64,000 nt of DNA from NCBI GenBank assembly GCA_963806685.1, contig CAWDZB010000025.1, forward strand, positions 41,934 through 105,933, in the 5' to 3' direction. Of this stretch, positions 1-11,560 are shown one piece after another. How positions within the stretch are numbered: position 1 is the stretch's first letter; every line of letters starts with the position of its first letter. This stretch comes from DDH964 sp963806685 (GTDB lineage: Bacteria; Desulfobacterota; Desulfuromonadia; Desulfuromonadales; DDH964). The position numbers and the translations under genes were made by a program. Under the pieces are notes generated by a model. That model saw only the letters and a program-made list of their open reading frames with translations. It did no database searches and was not told the origin of the DNA.

Positions 1-1784
1 AGGTCTTCGCGGAACCATCCCTCGCGAACCCCGGTCTCGAGGTTCTTGTTGGTGGCGGCGATCAGGCGGACATCGACCTTGACTGCGGTATTGCCGCCGA
101 CCGGGCGGATTTCTCCTGAATCGAGGACGCGCAGCAGCTCCGCCTGGAGTTTAGGGGTGATGTCGCCGATTTCGTCGAGGAAGATGGTGCCGCCGTTGGC
201 GGCCTCGAAGAGCCCCTTCTTGTCGGTAATCGCACCTGTGAAGGCGCCCTTCTTGTGGCCAAAAAGTTCGCTCTCAAGCAGGCTGTCCGTGAGGGTGGTG
301 CAGTTGAGAGTGACCAGCGGCTTGTCGCTGCGGTGGCTCTGCTGGTGGATGGCGCGGGCAGTCAGCTCCTTGCCGGTGCCACTCTCGCCGCGGATCAGCA
401 CCGTCGTCTGGGTCGGGCCGACCTGGCGGACCAGCTTGAGAACCTCGGTGGTACCGGCGTCCTGGCCGATGATCGCCGGATCACCGAACTCCTGATCGAG
501 GGCGCGACGGGCGAGTTCATATTTCTGGGCGAGACTGACCCGGTCCTCCTCGAGGCGCTTGAGGGAGAAGGGGAGGCACATGTTTTCCTCGGCCAGTCCC
601 TGGTAGACGGCGACGGCGTGCTCGCGGCAGGTCTGGTAGCCGCAGCAACCGCAATTGAGCTCGTCCTGTTCGACAAACTTATTGGTGGACTGGAGGATTT
701 TGCGGACGCTGTCGCCGCTTGGCAGGTCGAGGCGCTGGTATTTGTTTTTGAAACGACGGCGCAGGTCGGGCAGGTGCTTTTCCTGTAAATAATGGGGAGC
801 GGTGAGGTACGGAACCTGGTCGCGCTGGAAATAGTCGATGACCAGGCTGCGTTTGGAAAAGGTTGTCAGACGATTGTTTTTTCCGGGGCCGCCGATGCAG
901 CCTCCGGTACAAAAGCGCAGATCGACCACCTTGGGGTTGATGCGGCTGGCGGCGAGATCCTTGATAATCTCCAGTACGTTTTCCTCTCCCTCGGTGGTGA
1001 CGAAGTCGGGATCGAGGAATTCGGTACGGATGTCGAAAGCTTCGAAGGGGCCTCCGGAGATGGGAAACAGGCGCCCCCTGCCGGCGGGTACCCCGTCGAA
1101 GTGGTTCTCGGGCAGGCGCGCCAGGTCGACCCCGCGATCCCGCAGCATCGCATTGAGTTCGCGGTAGGTGAGGACGACATCGATCGCCCCGGCGACTTCC
1201 TCGGCCTCGACCTCGAACTTGCCCGCAATGCAGGAGCTGATGTAGACCACCCGGGTCCTCGGTCCCCGCCGGGATTTGATGAAGCGGCCGATGGCTACCA
1301 TCGGCGAGACGCTGTCCATGAGGTGCTTGAGTAGCTGCGGGTAGTGGCGTTCGATGAGATCGACAATGGATGGACAGTGGGTGGAAATCAACGGCAGGCC
1401 GTTCGATTGTCCCTTGAGGCGTCCGTACTCCTTTCGGATCAGCTCGACCCCGCTGGCTCCTTCGTGGACCTCGTCGAAGCCGAGGCGCTTGATGCCACTG
1501 GCCAGTTGGCCGGGCCGGACGTCATGGAAAAAGGCCGGGTAGGAGCAGCCGAGCACCGCGACCACCGGGTCTTTGCCGGCGATCAGCCGTTCGGTTTCCT
1601 CGATGCAGTCGGTGATCAGCTTGGCTTTCTGGGAGCAGACCCGGATGCACTTGCCGCACCCGATGCAGCGTTCGTGGATGACCTCGGCGTAATGCTGCTT
1701 CACCTTGACGGCCTTGACCGGGCAGTTGCGGACACAGGAATAACACTTGCGACAGTCTTCCCGAACCGTTTGAATCGGTCCCAT
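1..1784 (-). CDS. Sigma-54 activator with N-terminal ferredoxin and [FeFe]-hydrogenase-like sensor domain (3' end outside window)
   Basis: 594 residues are visible; the end of the AAA+ domain and any HTH lie beyond position 1. In order: two 4Fe-4S motifs (C11/C14/C17/C21 and C40/C43/C46/C50); a hydrogenase large-subunit C-terminal-like domain (about 75-330) retaining the four cysteines that ligate an H-cluster (C137, C185, C292, C296); a Fes-type 4Fe-4S domain (C378, C381, C386, C403); a short helical linker; a sigma-54 interaction AAA+ domain with Walker A GESGTGKE (467-474), GAFTGA loop (513-518) and Walker B IFLDEIGD. The residues matching catalytic Cys299 and Lys358 of Clostridium CpI hydrogenase are His136 and Gly188, so it is probably a sensor rather than an enzyme. 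The ATG at 1784 follows GGAG. It probably activates RpoN promoters in response to H2, CO or redox state; signal and targets are inferred. Confidence 0.88.
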   Translation of the reverse strand, partial: MGPIQTVREDCRKCYSCVRNCPVKAVKVKQHYAEVIHERCIGCGKCIRVCSQKAKLITDCIEETERLIAGKDPVVAVLGCSYPAFFHDVRPGQLASGIKRLGFDEVHEGASGVELIRKEYGRLKGQSNGLPLISTHCPSIVDLIERHYPQLLKHLMDSVSPMVAIGRFIKSRRGPRTRVVYISSCIAGKFEVEAEEVAGAIDVVLTYRELNAMLRDRGVDLARLPENHFDGVPAGRGRLFPISGGPFEAFDIRTEFLDPDFVTTEGEENVLEIIKDLAASRINPKVVDLRFCTGGCIGGPGKNNRLTTFSKRSLVIDYFQRDQVPYLTAPHYLQEKHLPDLRRRFKNKYQRLDLPSGDSVRKILQSTNKFVEQDELNCGCCGYQTCREHAVAVYQGLAEENMCLPFSLKRLEEDRVSLAQKYELARRALDQEFGDPAIIGQDAGTTEVLKLVRQVGPTQTTVLIRGESGTGKELTARAIHQQSHRSDKPLVTLNCTTLTDSLLESELFGHKKGAFTGAITDKKGLFEAANGGTIFLDEIGDITPKLQAELLRVLDSGEIRPVGGNTAVKVDVRLIAATNKNLETGVREGWFRED

Positions 1785-1977
1785 GGTTCATCTCCTGCAG
1801 ATTACGGCATCTTTTGGACCTTGCGGCATTCGCGCTGTCGGTCGTTTGTGCCGAGGATGTCTCGTCTGGTATGCGGAATCTTCCTGATAAATAAAAAGAA
1901 ATTCGGCGGGCAGCCGCGGGCCATTGTGCCAGTTGTGACACGCGATGTCAACGGCGAAGTGTGGTGCCAGAGGGGGC

Positions 1978-2967
1978 TCAGGGCCGGCGGAATTCCCCCA
2001 CCTCCGAGCTGAAGAAGCAGGAGGCAAACTGGCCGCTCCCCTTGTCTTCCAAAGGCGGGACCTGCTCGGCACAAATGGGCCTGGCGTAGGGGCAGCGGGG
2101 ATGAAAGGTGCACCCCGGGGGCGGGTCGATGGGGGAGGGGATTTCCCCTTGCAGCGGATGGTGGATGCGGTGTTTGCTGGGATCGGCGACCGGCACCGCA
2201 TTGAGCAGGGCTTCGCTGTAGGGGTGGCGGGGATGGCGATAGAGGGCTGCGGCCGGGGCCAGTTCGACGATGTGGCCGAGATACATCACCGCGACCCGAT
2301 CGCTGAGGTGTTCGATCACCGAAAGGTCGTGGGCGATAAAGAGATAGGTAAGGCCGAATTGCTGCTGGATGTCCTGCAGCAGGTTAACGACCTGGGCCTG
2401 GATTGACAGGTCGAGGGCCGAGACCGGCTCGTCGGCGACGATCAGTTGTGGTCGCACCGCCAACGCTCGGGCGATGCCGATGCGTTGGCGCTGGCCGCCG
2501 GAAAACTCGTGAGGATACCGGTCGAGGTGCTCGACACCAAGACCGACGGTATTGAGGAGCCGAACCACCTCGGTCTGCAGTTTCGGACCCCTGGCAAGTC
2601 CGTGAATGAGCAGCGGTTCGCCGACGATCTGTCCGACCCGCATGCGCGGGTTGAGAGACGAGTAAGGATCCTGGAAGATCATCTGGAGCTGCCGCCGCAA
2701 CGGCCGCAGGCGGCGCTGGGGCAGACCCAGCAGGTCCTCGCCGGCAAAGTGCACCTCGCCGCTGTCGGCTTCAATCAGGCGCAACAGCAACTTGCCGGTC
2801 GTCGACTTGCCGCACCCCGATTCACCGACCAGGCCCAGGGTTTCCCCGGGGAAGAGATCGAAGGAGATGCCGTCCACCGCCACCAGCCGTTGGGACCGGG
2901 CACCGGGCGTCTGGCCGCTGACCGCGAAGGTCTTGCGCAGATTGCGGACCGACAGGAGCGGTTCCAT
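1978..2967 (-). CDS. Dipeptide/oligopeptide ABC transporter ATP-binding protein (DppF/OppF type)
   Basis: A 329-residue ABC ATPase energising peptide import at the inner membrane, normally as a heterodimer with the DppD/OppD type. Walker A GESGCGKST, signature FSGGQRQR and Walker B LIVADEP are visible. The C-terminal oligo_HPY extension carries the family's Cys motif (CTFHPRCPYARPIC). The ATG lies 3 bp after the stop of the upstream ATPase with GGAGGG just before it, so the two are co-translated. No permease or binding-protein gene is adjacent. It could serve peptides, nickel or another small solute; the family assignment is firm, the substrate is not. Confidence 0.9.
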   Translation of the reverse strand: MEPLLSVRNLRKTFAVSGQTPGARSQRLVAVDGISFDLFPGETLGLVGESGCGKSTTGKLLLRLIEADSGEVHFAGEDLLGLPQRRLRPLRRQLQMIFQDPYSSLNPRMRVGQIVGEPLLIHGLARGPKLQTEVVRLLNTVGLGVEHLDRYPHEFSGGQRQRIGIARALAVRPQLIVADEPVSALDLSIQAQVVNLLQDIQQQFGLTYLFIAHDLSVIEHLSDRVAVMYLGHIVELAPAAALYRHPRHPYSEALLNAVPVADPSKHRIHHPLQGEIPSPIDPPPGCTFHPRCPYARPICAEQVPPLEDKGSGQFASCFFSSEVGEFRRP

Positions 2968-2970
2968 CGT

Positions 2971-3930
2971 CTAGCCCTCCTGCCAGCAACGCACGAAGTG
3001 CCCCTGGCCCCGCTCGACCAGCGGCGGCATGCGTGAGCCGCAAGGCGCGAAGGGGGTCGGGCAACGGTCCAGGAAGGAGCAGCCCGCAGGGAGGTCACCC
3101 ACTGCCGGCACCTGGCCCTCGATAGGGGTCAGCCGTCGCCGTTTCTCTCCGAGCCGCGGGATGCAGGCGAGCAGACCGCGGGTGTAGGGGTGGAGGGGGT
3201 TGGCAAAAAGTTCCTCGACGGTCGCGTATTCGAGGATCAGCCCGGCGTACATGATGGCCACCCGGTCGGCGTTCTCTGCGACCACCCCGAGATCGTGACT
3301 GATGAGCAGGGTCGCCATCTCCCGTTCCCGGCGCAGGCGGTCGAGGAGCTCGAGAATCTGCGCCTGGATGGTGACGTCGAGGGCTGTGGTTGGTTCGTCG
3401 GCAATGAGCAGCCGAGGATCGCAGGCCAGCGCCATGGCGATCATCACCCGCTGGCGCATGCCCCCGGAGAGCTGGTGGGGATATTCCCGGGTCCGCCGGC
3501 TGGCTTCGGGGATGCCGACCTGGTGCAGCAGGTCGGCGGCGGCGGCCAAGGCCTCTTTCTCCGGCAGTCCGTTGTGCAGGGTCAGTACTTCGGCAATCTG
3601 GTCGCCGACGCGGAAGACCGGGTTGAGGGCGGTCATCGGCTCCTGGAAAACCATCGCGATCTGGTTGCCGCGGACCCGGCGCATCTCCGGCTCGGGCAGG
3701 CGCAGCAGATCCTCTCCGGCAAAGACTACTTCCCCTTCTACCACTCGACCTGGTTCGGGGACCAGGCGCAGCAGCGACAGGGCGGTCATCGATTTGCCGC
3801 ATCCCGATTCACCGACCAGGGCCAGGGTTTGGCCGGCGGCGATGGAGAAATCGATTCCGCCCACCGCCTTGACCAAGCCGCCACGGGTGAAAAAGTAGGT
3901 TTTCAGGTTGCGAACGTCGAGCAGCGCCAA
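2971..3930 (-). CDS. Dipeptide/oligopeptide ABC transporter ATP-binding protein (DppD/OppD type)
   Basis: A 319-residue ATPase partner of the following gene. It has Walker A GESGCGKS, signature LSGGMRQR, Walker B LLIADEPTTALD and the C-terminal oligo_HPY segment with CSFLDRCPTPFAPC. It opens with a TTG codon (MALLDVRNLKTYFF), with only a weak ribosome site (AGG) upstream, so the start is somewhat uncertain. First gene of a two-gene unit. Because both ATPases are present but the inner-membrane permeases are absent nearby, they must pair with permeases encoded elsewhere or be left from a disrupted operon. Confidence 0.88.
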   Translation of the reverse strand: MALLDVRNLKTYFFTRGGLVKAVGGIDFSIAAGQTLALVGESGCGKSMTALSLLRLVPEPGRVVEGEVVFAGEDLLRLPEPEMRRVRGNQIAMVFQEPMTALNPVFRVGDQIAEVLTLHNGLPEKEALAAAADLLHQVGIPEASRRTREYPHQLSGGMRQRVMIAMALACDPRLLIADEPTTALDVTIQAQILELLDRLRREREMATLLISHDLGVVAENADRVAIMYAGLILEYATVEELFANPLHPYTRGLLACIPRLGEKRRRLTPIEGQVPAVGDLPAGCSFLDRCPTPFAPCGSRMPPLVERGQGHFVRCWQEG

Positions 3931-4173
3931 GGGTGGGACCTGTACGGAAGTTCGGGCGTCGGATACCGCAGCCGGTTAAAGATCGCGGAAAAAATGCATC
4001 TCTCACGGGGGCGCGGATAACTTGGTGGAAAACGGGTGAGAGCCGCTTTTAAAGGGTGCTCCAATCTACCCGGAATTCCCTCGCCGGTCAAGGATTGCCG
4101 AGGCTTCTCATTCCCTGCCCGGCATGCTATCATCCGCGCTCTTCGCCAACCCGCCACGAGGTGATCGCAGACC

Positions 4174-6465
<2,292 letters not shown>

Positions 6466-6487
6466 GTATCGGTTTCATCGGTGCGGT

Positions 6488-6596
6488 TTCCCCTCTCCCC
6501 CGGGGAGAGGGTGCCCGAAGGGCGGGTGAGGGGTGTCTCTGCTCGACCAATCGCACATTCCCCCTCACCCCGACCCTCTCCCTCAGGGAGAGGGGG
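6488..6596 (+). repeat. Dispersed palindromic repeat, copy 1
   Basis: A GC-rich intergenic element of two facing palindromes: CCCTCTCCC/GGGAGAGGG at the left, GGTGAGGGG in the middle, and CCCCTCACCC followed by CCCTCTCCC/GGGAGAGGG at the right. The same architecture recurs at about 47181-47299. It fills the gap between tex and the PHP gene and could act as a REP-type stem-loop or terminator. Confidence 0.75.
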
Positions 6597-6612
6597 CTGC
6601 TAAGCGAAAGGC

Positions 6613-7500
6613 ATGTCGAAAGCGATGACCAAGCTCGTCGATCTCCATCTCCACTCCACCTGCTCCGACGGCCTCTACCCGCCGGCGGAGGTGGTACGCC
6701 TGGCCGCCGCGGCGGGCCTATCCGCCATCGCCCTGTGCGATCACGACAACGTCGACGGCATCGACGCGGCGCTCGCCGCCGGGGTCGAGCATGGCGTCGA
6801 GGTTCTTTCCGGAGTCGAGCTATCGACGGTGTGGAAATCCCATGCCGATCTGCACCTGCTCGGCTACGGCTTCGACCATCGCGATTCGGAATTGACCGCC
6901 AGCCTCGCCGAGTTTCGGGCTTTCCGCGAGGGGCGCAACGAGCGGATCGTGGCGCGGATCAACGAGAAGCTGGCCGCCGAGGGGCGCGCCCCAATCGCCT
7001 TCGAAGCGGTCCTGGCCCGCGCCCGCGGCACGGTCGGCCGGCCGCACATCGCCCAGGAGCTGATCGCCCACGGCTACGTGAAGAACACCGAGGAGGCCTT
7101 TACCCGCTTCCTCGTCCCCTGCAACGTGGAAAAGCGCTTCTTCCCCTTCGACGAGGCGATCGACCTGGTCCACCGTGCCGGCGGGGTGGCGGTGCTCGCC
7201 CATCCCCCCTTCATCACCGCCGATCGCAAGGTGCTCGGCGCTCTTCTCGACACCTTCGTCACCCTCGGCCTCGACGGCGTCGAAGCCTGGAACAGCGGCG
7301 CCAGCCGCCACGACATCGAGTGGTACATCACCCTCGCCCGGCGCCGCGGCCTGCTGGTCACCGGCGGCTCCGACTTCCATGGCAGCGAGGAGGGGGCGGT
7401 GAAAATGGGCAGCGGTCGCGGCCAGCTGCGTATCCCCTACGCCTGTGTCGAAGAGCTGCATGCCGCCCTCGCCGCGCGCCGCCAGAAAGCCGCCCGATGA
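6613..7500 (+). CDS. PHP-domain phosphoesterase (RnmB/TrpH-like 3',5'-nucleoside bisphosphate phosphatase)
   Basis: A 295-residue PHP-family metal-dependent phosphoesterase. The N-terminal motif DLHLHSTCSDG (H12, H14) and the later CDHDNVDG and VLAHPP segments supply metal ligands; GGSDFHG near the C terminus is the last PHP motif. The E. coli relative (YciV/Rnm) trims short RNA 5' ends and 3',5'-bisphosphorylated nucleotides. An alternative ATG lies at 6625. Its stop overlaps the start of rlmKL (ATGA), so the two are translationally coupled, fitting an RNA-related role. Confidence 0.88.
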   Translation: MSKAMTKLVDLHLHSTCSDGLYPPAEVVRLAAAAGLSAIALCDHDNVDGIDAALAAGVEHGVEVLSGVELSTVWKSHADLHLLGYGFDHRDSELTASLAEFRAFREGRNERIVARINEKLAAEGRAPIAFEAVLARARGTVGRPHIAQELIAHGYVKNTEEAFTRFLVPCNVEKRFFPFDEAIDLVHRAGGVAVLAHPPFITADRKVLGALLDTFVTLGLDGVEAWNSGASRHDIEWYITLARRRGLLVTGGSDFHGSEEGAVKMGSGRGQLRIPYACVEELHAALAARRQKAAR

Positions 7501-9629
7501 GTCTGAACTTCTTCGCTACCGCCCCGGCTGGGCTCGAGGAGCTTCTCGCCGCCGAGCTGAGCGCCCTCGGCGCCACCGAGGTCCGCGCCAGCCACGGCGG
7601 GGTTGCCTTTGCCGGGCCGCTCGCCGCCGGCTACCGCGCCTGCCTCTGGTCGCGGCTGGCGAGCCGCATTCTGCTCCCCCTGGCGAACTTTCCCGCCCCC
7701 GACCCTGAGGCTCTCTACGCTGCGGCCGTGGCGATCCCCTGGGAGAAGCACCTGGCGGCGGAGGGAACCCTGGCGGTTGACGCGGTGGTCGCCGCCTCGG
7801 CCATCTCCCATTCCCGCTACGCCGCCCTCAAGGTCAAGGATGCGGTGGTCGACCGCTTCCGCGAGTTGACCGGCACGCGCCCGTCGGTCGACACCGCCCG
7901 TCCCGATCTGCGCCTCAACCTCTACCTGTTTCGCGACCAGGCGACCCTCGCCATCGATCTTTCCGGGGAGAGCCTGCACCGCCGCGGCTACCGCATCGAG
8001 GGGGCGGCGGCGCCGCTCAAGGAGAACCTCGCCGCGGCGTTGCTGTTGCGTGCCGGCTGGCCGGCCATCGCCGCTGCCGGCGGTGCCCTGGTCGATCCCC
8101 TGTGCGGCTCGGGCACGCTGCTGCTGGAAGGGGCACTCCTCGCCGCGGATATCGCGCCCGGTCTTTCGCGGGATTTCTTCGGCTTCCTGCGCTGGCCGAG
8201 GCACGACCCGGCGCTATGGGAGGAACTCCTGGAAGAAGCACGGCAACGGCGGGAGGCGGGGCTGGAGCAGCTGCCACCCCTGTTCGGGTTCGATGCCGAC
8301 CCGGCGGCGCTGCGGGCGGCACAGGGGAACGCCGAGCGCCTCGGGCTGGGAAGACGGATTCGTTTCGAGCGCCGCGACCTGGCGCAGCTGGCCAATCCGC
8401 TGCCGAAGGCGGCGCCGGGACTGGTCATCGCCAATCCCCCCTACGGCGAGCGCCTCGGCGAGGTGGCCAAGCTCGAAGGGCTCTATGCCACCCTCGGCGA
8501 GCGGCTGCGCGAGGGATTCCCCGGCTGGAAGGCGGCGATTTTCACCGGCAACCCCGAACTCGGCCGGGCCATCGGCCTGCGCGCCCGGCGCAGCCACGCC
8601 TTCTTCAACGGTCCGCTCAAGTGCCAGCTGCTCCATTTCGACCTCTACCCCGCGGAGAGGGGGCAGGCCGGCGCGGCGGCCCGGCCGCTCAGCGAAGGGG
8701 CGCAGATGGTCGCCAACCGGCTACGGAAGAACCTCAAGAACCTGGGGCGCTGGGCGCGCCGCGAGGGGGTGAGCTGTTACCGCCTCTACGATGCCGACCT
8801 CCCCGAATACGCGGTGGCCGTCGATCTCTACGGCGAGCTGGTCCACGTCCAGGAGTACGCGCCGCCCAAGAGCATCGATCCCCACCAGGCCAAGGTGCGC
8901 CTGCGCGAGGCCCTGGCTGCGGTGCGCGCGGTGCTTGAGGTCCCCCGCGACCAGGTCTTTCTTAAAATCCGCCAGCAGCAAAAAGGGAAGGAACAGTACC
9001 GCAAGCTCGCCGCCTCCGGCGAGTTCCACGAGGTGCGCGAGGGAGAGTGCCGGCTGCTGGTCAACCTGCGTGACTACCTCGACACCGGCCTCTTTCTTGA
9101 CCATCGCCCGACTCGGCAGCTCCTCGGTGATTTGGTCGCCGGCCGGGATTTTCTCAACCTCTTCGCCTACACCGGCACCGCTACCGTGCACGCCGCCCTG
9201 GGCGGGGCGGCCTCGACCACCAGCGTCGACCTCTCCCGCACCTACCTCGACTGGGCACGCCGCAACCTGGAACTCAATGGCATCGGCGGGCCCCGCCACC
9301 GTCTGCTGCAGGCCGACTGCCGCGAGTGGTTGGCGGCCGAGACGCGCCGCTACGGGCTGATCTTTCTCGATCCGCCGACCTTTTCCAATTCCAAGCGGAT
9401 GGACGGCACCTTCGACGTGCAACGCGACCACGTCGACCTGCTGCTGGCCGCGGCAGCCCTGCTGGACGACGACGGCATGCTGATCTTCTCCACCAACCAT
9501 CGCCAGTTTCGCCTCGACCGGGAAGCATTGGCCGGGCTGGCCGTCGAAGAGATCAGCCGTCAGACCATCCCTCCCGATTTTGCGCGCAATCCCCGCATTC
9601 ACCTGTGTTGGAAAATAACCCGCCGCTGA
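7497..9629 (+). CDS. rlmKL: Bifunctional 23S rRNA methyltransferase RlmK/RlmL
   Basis: A 710-residue fused rRNA methyltransferase. The N-terminal THUMP region and first Rossmann domain (motif NPPYGERLGE near residue 310) match RlmL, which makes N2-methylguanosine 2445 of 23S rRNA. The C-terminal domain with DPPTFSNSKRM (about residue 624) matches RlmK, which makes m7G2069. The ATG at 7497 overlaps the previous stop. The reading frame stays open upstream, but that stretch is low-complexity Arg-rich translation of the PHP gene and is not coding. Confidence 0.94.
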   Translation: MSLNFFATAPAGLEELLAAELSALGATEVRASHGGVAFAGPLAAGYRACLWSRLASRILLPLANFPAPDPEALYAAAVAIPWEKHLAAEGTLAVDAVVAASAISHSRYAALKVKDAVVDRFRELTGTRPSVDTARPDLRLNLYLFRDQATLAIDLSGESLHRRGYRIEGAAAPLKENLAAALLLRAGWPAIAAAGGALVDPLCGSGTLLLEGALLAADIAPGLSRDFFGFLRWPRHDPALWEELLEEARQRREAGLEQLPPLFGFDADPAALRAAQGNAERLGLGRRIRFERRDLAQLANPLPKAAPGLVIANPPYGERLGEVAKLEGLYATLGERLREGFPGWKAAIFTGNPELGRAIGLRARRSHAFFNGPLKCQLLHFDLYPAERGQAGAAARPLSEGAQMVANRLRKNLKNLGRWARREGVSCYRLYDADLPEYAVAVDLYGELVHVQEYAPPKSIDPHQAKVRLREALAAVRAVLEVPRDQVFLKIRQQQKGKEQYRKLAASGEFHEVREGECRLLVNLRDYLDTGLFLDHRPTRQLLGDLVAGRDFLNLFAYTGTATVHAALGGAASTTSVDLSRTYLDWARRNLELNGIGGPRHRLLQADCREWLAAETRRYGLIFLDPPTFSNSKRMDGTFDVQRDHVDLLLAAAALLDDDGMLIFSTNHRQFRLDREALAGLAVEEISRQTIPPDFARNPRIHLCWKITRR

Positions 9630-9722
9630 GTGCCGTAGGAAAAAACGGCTGACGCCAGGATATCTGCTATTCTTTTGGGAACTTGCCGGTGAGCGGCAGG
9701 TTCAGGTTTGAAGAAGGGAAGC

Positions 9723-10964
9723 ATGGCGGTCGAGGTCAATAGGCGCATTATTCCCCAGAGCATAAGCCTGCTGCTGCGACGAATGATCATTGCCGCCAGC
9801 TTCTCGATAGTAATTATCATGGTCGGTGGCGGCTACGGCATCTACCGGATCTATTCCAACCACATCCTGCACGACGCGGAGGAGGACGCTGTCCATCTCA
9901 CCGAAGTGCTGATTCAGGGCCAGCACGACCTCCTGTTCGCCCGCGGGGAGAATGGCCGCCCCCGTCTTTTCATCGACCCTGCGAACCGCACGCTTCTCGA
10001 ACAAGACCTGCGGCAGTTTTTGCACCCCTTCCGGATCGCCAAGGTCAAGATCTACGACGTTTCGGGCAGGATCCTCTTCAGCACCGAACCCAACCTCACC
10101 GGAGAGGTCGACCACGATAATTTCAGGCTGCAGAGGGCCCTGCGGGGGCAGATCGATTCCCACCTGGAAAAAAAGGATGCCCTGCGCGACCTGGCGGACG
10201 AACGAAAACTGGACGTCGACGTCGTCGAATGCTATGTGCCGATCCATTTCGAGAATGCCGTTGTCGGCAGCTTCGAGGTCTACGCTGACGTCACCCGCTA
10301 TCGCCACGAGATCGTCACCACCGTTGCCGACTCGGTCCTGATCCTCGGCAGCATTCTGCTCACTGTCTTCGGAATTTTCTTCTTCTTCGTTAAGGCTGCT
10401 GCCCAAAGGGTAACCGATGCCCAGCAGCAATTGCACACCCTGGCCACTACCGACGCCCTGACCGGCGCCTTCAACCGCGGCACTATCCTTGCCCATGCCC
10501 GCGAGGAGATCTCCCGCATCGAACGGCGCCGCCTGCTGAAAAATGACTACACCCTGAGCTTTATCCTCCTTGACATCGACCACTTCAAGCAGATCAACGA
10601 TACCTATGGCCACCTGGTGGGAGACAAGGTGCTGGAGGAGATGATCCAGCGGGTGCGGGAGGCGGCGCGTGACTACGATCTCATCGGCCGCTTCGGAGGC
10701 GAGGAATTTCTGCTGATCCTGCCCGATTCCGGTTTCGAGGGGGCGGTTGCGGCTGCCGAGCGGGTGTGCCAGGCCGTCGGTTCTTGCCCTTTTGCAATAA
10801 ACGCGGGGGACATCCAGGTTACTGTCAGCCTTGGCGTGGCGACCTCCCGCCCCGGCGAGCAGAACCTCGACGAGGTGCTGCAGCGCGCCGATGCCGGACT
10901 CTACCGAGCCAAGGCCGAAGGGCGAAACCGGGTAGCCTGGATCGAACCGCGGCCGGTCATTTGA
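9723..10964 (+). CDS. Membrane diguanylate cyclase (GGDEF)
   Basis: A 413-residue c-di-GMP synthase: a transmembrane helix around residues 20-42, a periplasmic sensory region of about 160 residues, a second helix near 203-224, then a GGDEF domain. The active-site signature is GGEEF (about residue 324), with an inhibitory-site RxxD (RDYD) just upstream, so product inhibition is expected. The substrate-specificity Asp (GHLVGDKVL) is kept, which argues for c-di-GMP rather than cGAMP. I chose the ATG at 9723 because GAAGGGAA precedes it; a TTG at 9708 is possible. It is the only cyclic-dinucleotide synthase in a window with three GEMM riboswitches. Confidence 0.93.
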   Translation: MAVEVNRRIIPQSISLLLRRMIIAASFSIVIIMVGGGYGIYRIYSNHILHDAEEDAVHLTEVLIQGQHDLLFARGENGRPRLFIDPANRTLLEQDLRQFLHPFRIAKVKIYDVSGRILFSTEPNLTGEVDHDNFRLQRALRGQIDSHLEKKDALRDLADERKLDVDVVECYVPIHFENAVVGSFEVYADVTRYRHEIVTTVADSVLILGSILLTVFGIFFFFVKAAAQRVTDAQQQLHTLATTDALTGAFNRGTILAHAREEISRIERRRLLKNDYTLSFILLDIDHFKQINDTYGHLVGDKVLEEMIQRVREAARDYDLIGRFGGEEFLLILPDSGFEGAVAAAERVCQAVGSCPFAINAGDIQVTVSLGVATSRPGEQNLDEVLQRADAGLYRAKAEGRNRVAWIEPRPVI

Positions 10965-11062
10965 TGGCATCGGCCGCCGTCGTTTTCCTGCTCATTTTTG
11001 CTATGATGGAAACAGGTGGGATACAACGACGCGGCCGGTATAGCCGTTGGAAAGGGGGCAGC

Positions 11063-11404
11063 ATGGCGGCTCGCCTGTCCTTCAACATCAATGTCGAACT
11101 CTATGAGAATGTTCACGGCGAACTAGCCCTGCGTTTTCCCGGAGAGTGGGTCTACCGGGCGGGCGGGGAGGGCAAGAGGGGGGATTTCGTCCACGAGTCG
11201 ACGGAGATGATCCGCAGCGGCAAACGCCCGCCGGGCTGGCAGGAGATGCCGGCCCACCAGTTGCTTTACGGGCAAGGCTGGCACTGCATCAGCCGCCTGG
11301 GATTTATCGATGGCGACGAAAATCGCCCGGCGGTCGAATTCGAGGCCGATCCGGCCGGTTTCGGGGAGCAGGCCCGCGCCTATCTGCGCCGGGTGCTGCA
11401 TTAA
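11063..11404 (+). CDS. Hypothetical protein (113 aa)
   Basis: Unrecognised small soluble protein rich in aromatic residues (ELALRFPGEWVYRAGG, LLYGQGWHCISRLGFIDG), with no signal peptide or membrane segment. I chose the ATG at 11063 because AAAGGGGGCAGC precedes it. A longer form from the ATG at 10963, overlapping the stop of the cyclase gene, is possible and would add a hydrophobic N terminus. It sits between the cyclase and the thioesterase. Confidence 0.62.
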   Translation: MAARLSFNINVELYENVHGELALRFPGEWVYRAGGEGKRGDFVHESTEMIRSGKRPPGWQEMPAHQLLYGQGWHCISRLGFIDGDENRPAVEFEADPAGFGEQARAYLRRVLH

Positions 11405-11560
11405 TTGCCACGGCCGGCGCTCCGAAAGGTTTGCGGGGTGGAGGGTTACAGACTATCCTGGCCCTGGCCGCTGCCACAGACACCCGACAACAGGATCCTG
11501 GCCACTGACGCCCGCACAGTCATCGCTGCCGGCGAGATACCTTGTCTGGAGCAGTTCTTG

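Noticed and set aside
6735..7496. In-frame upstream extension of rlmKL
   Set aside because: Arg-rich low-complexity translation overlapping the PHP gene; the ATG at 7497 fits family starts.
9723..10964. Diguanylate cyclase as a hybrid cGAMP synthase (Hypr type)
   Set aside because: The specificity position keeps Asp (GHLVGD) instead of Ser, so c-di-GMP is expected.
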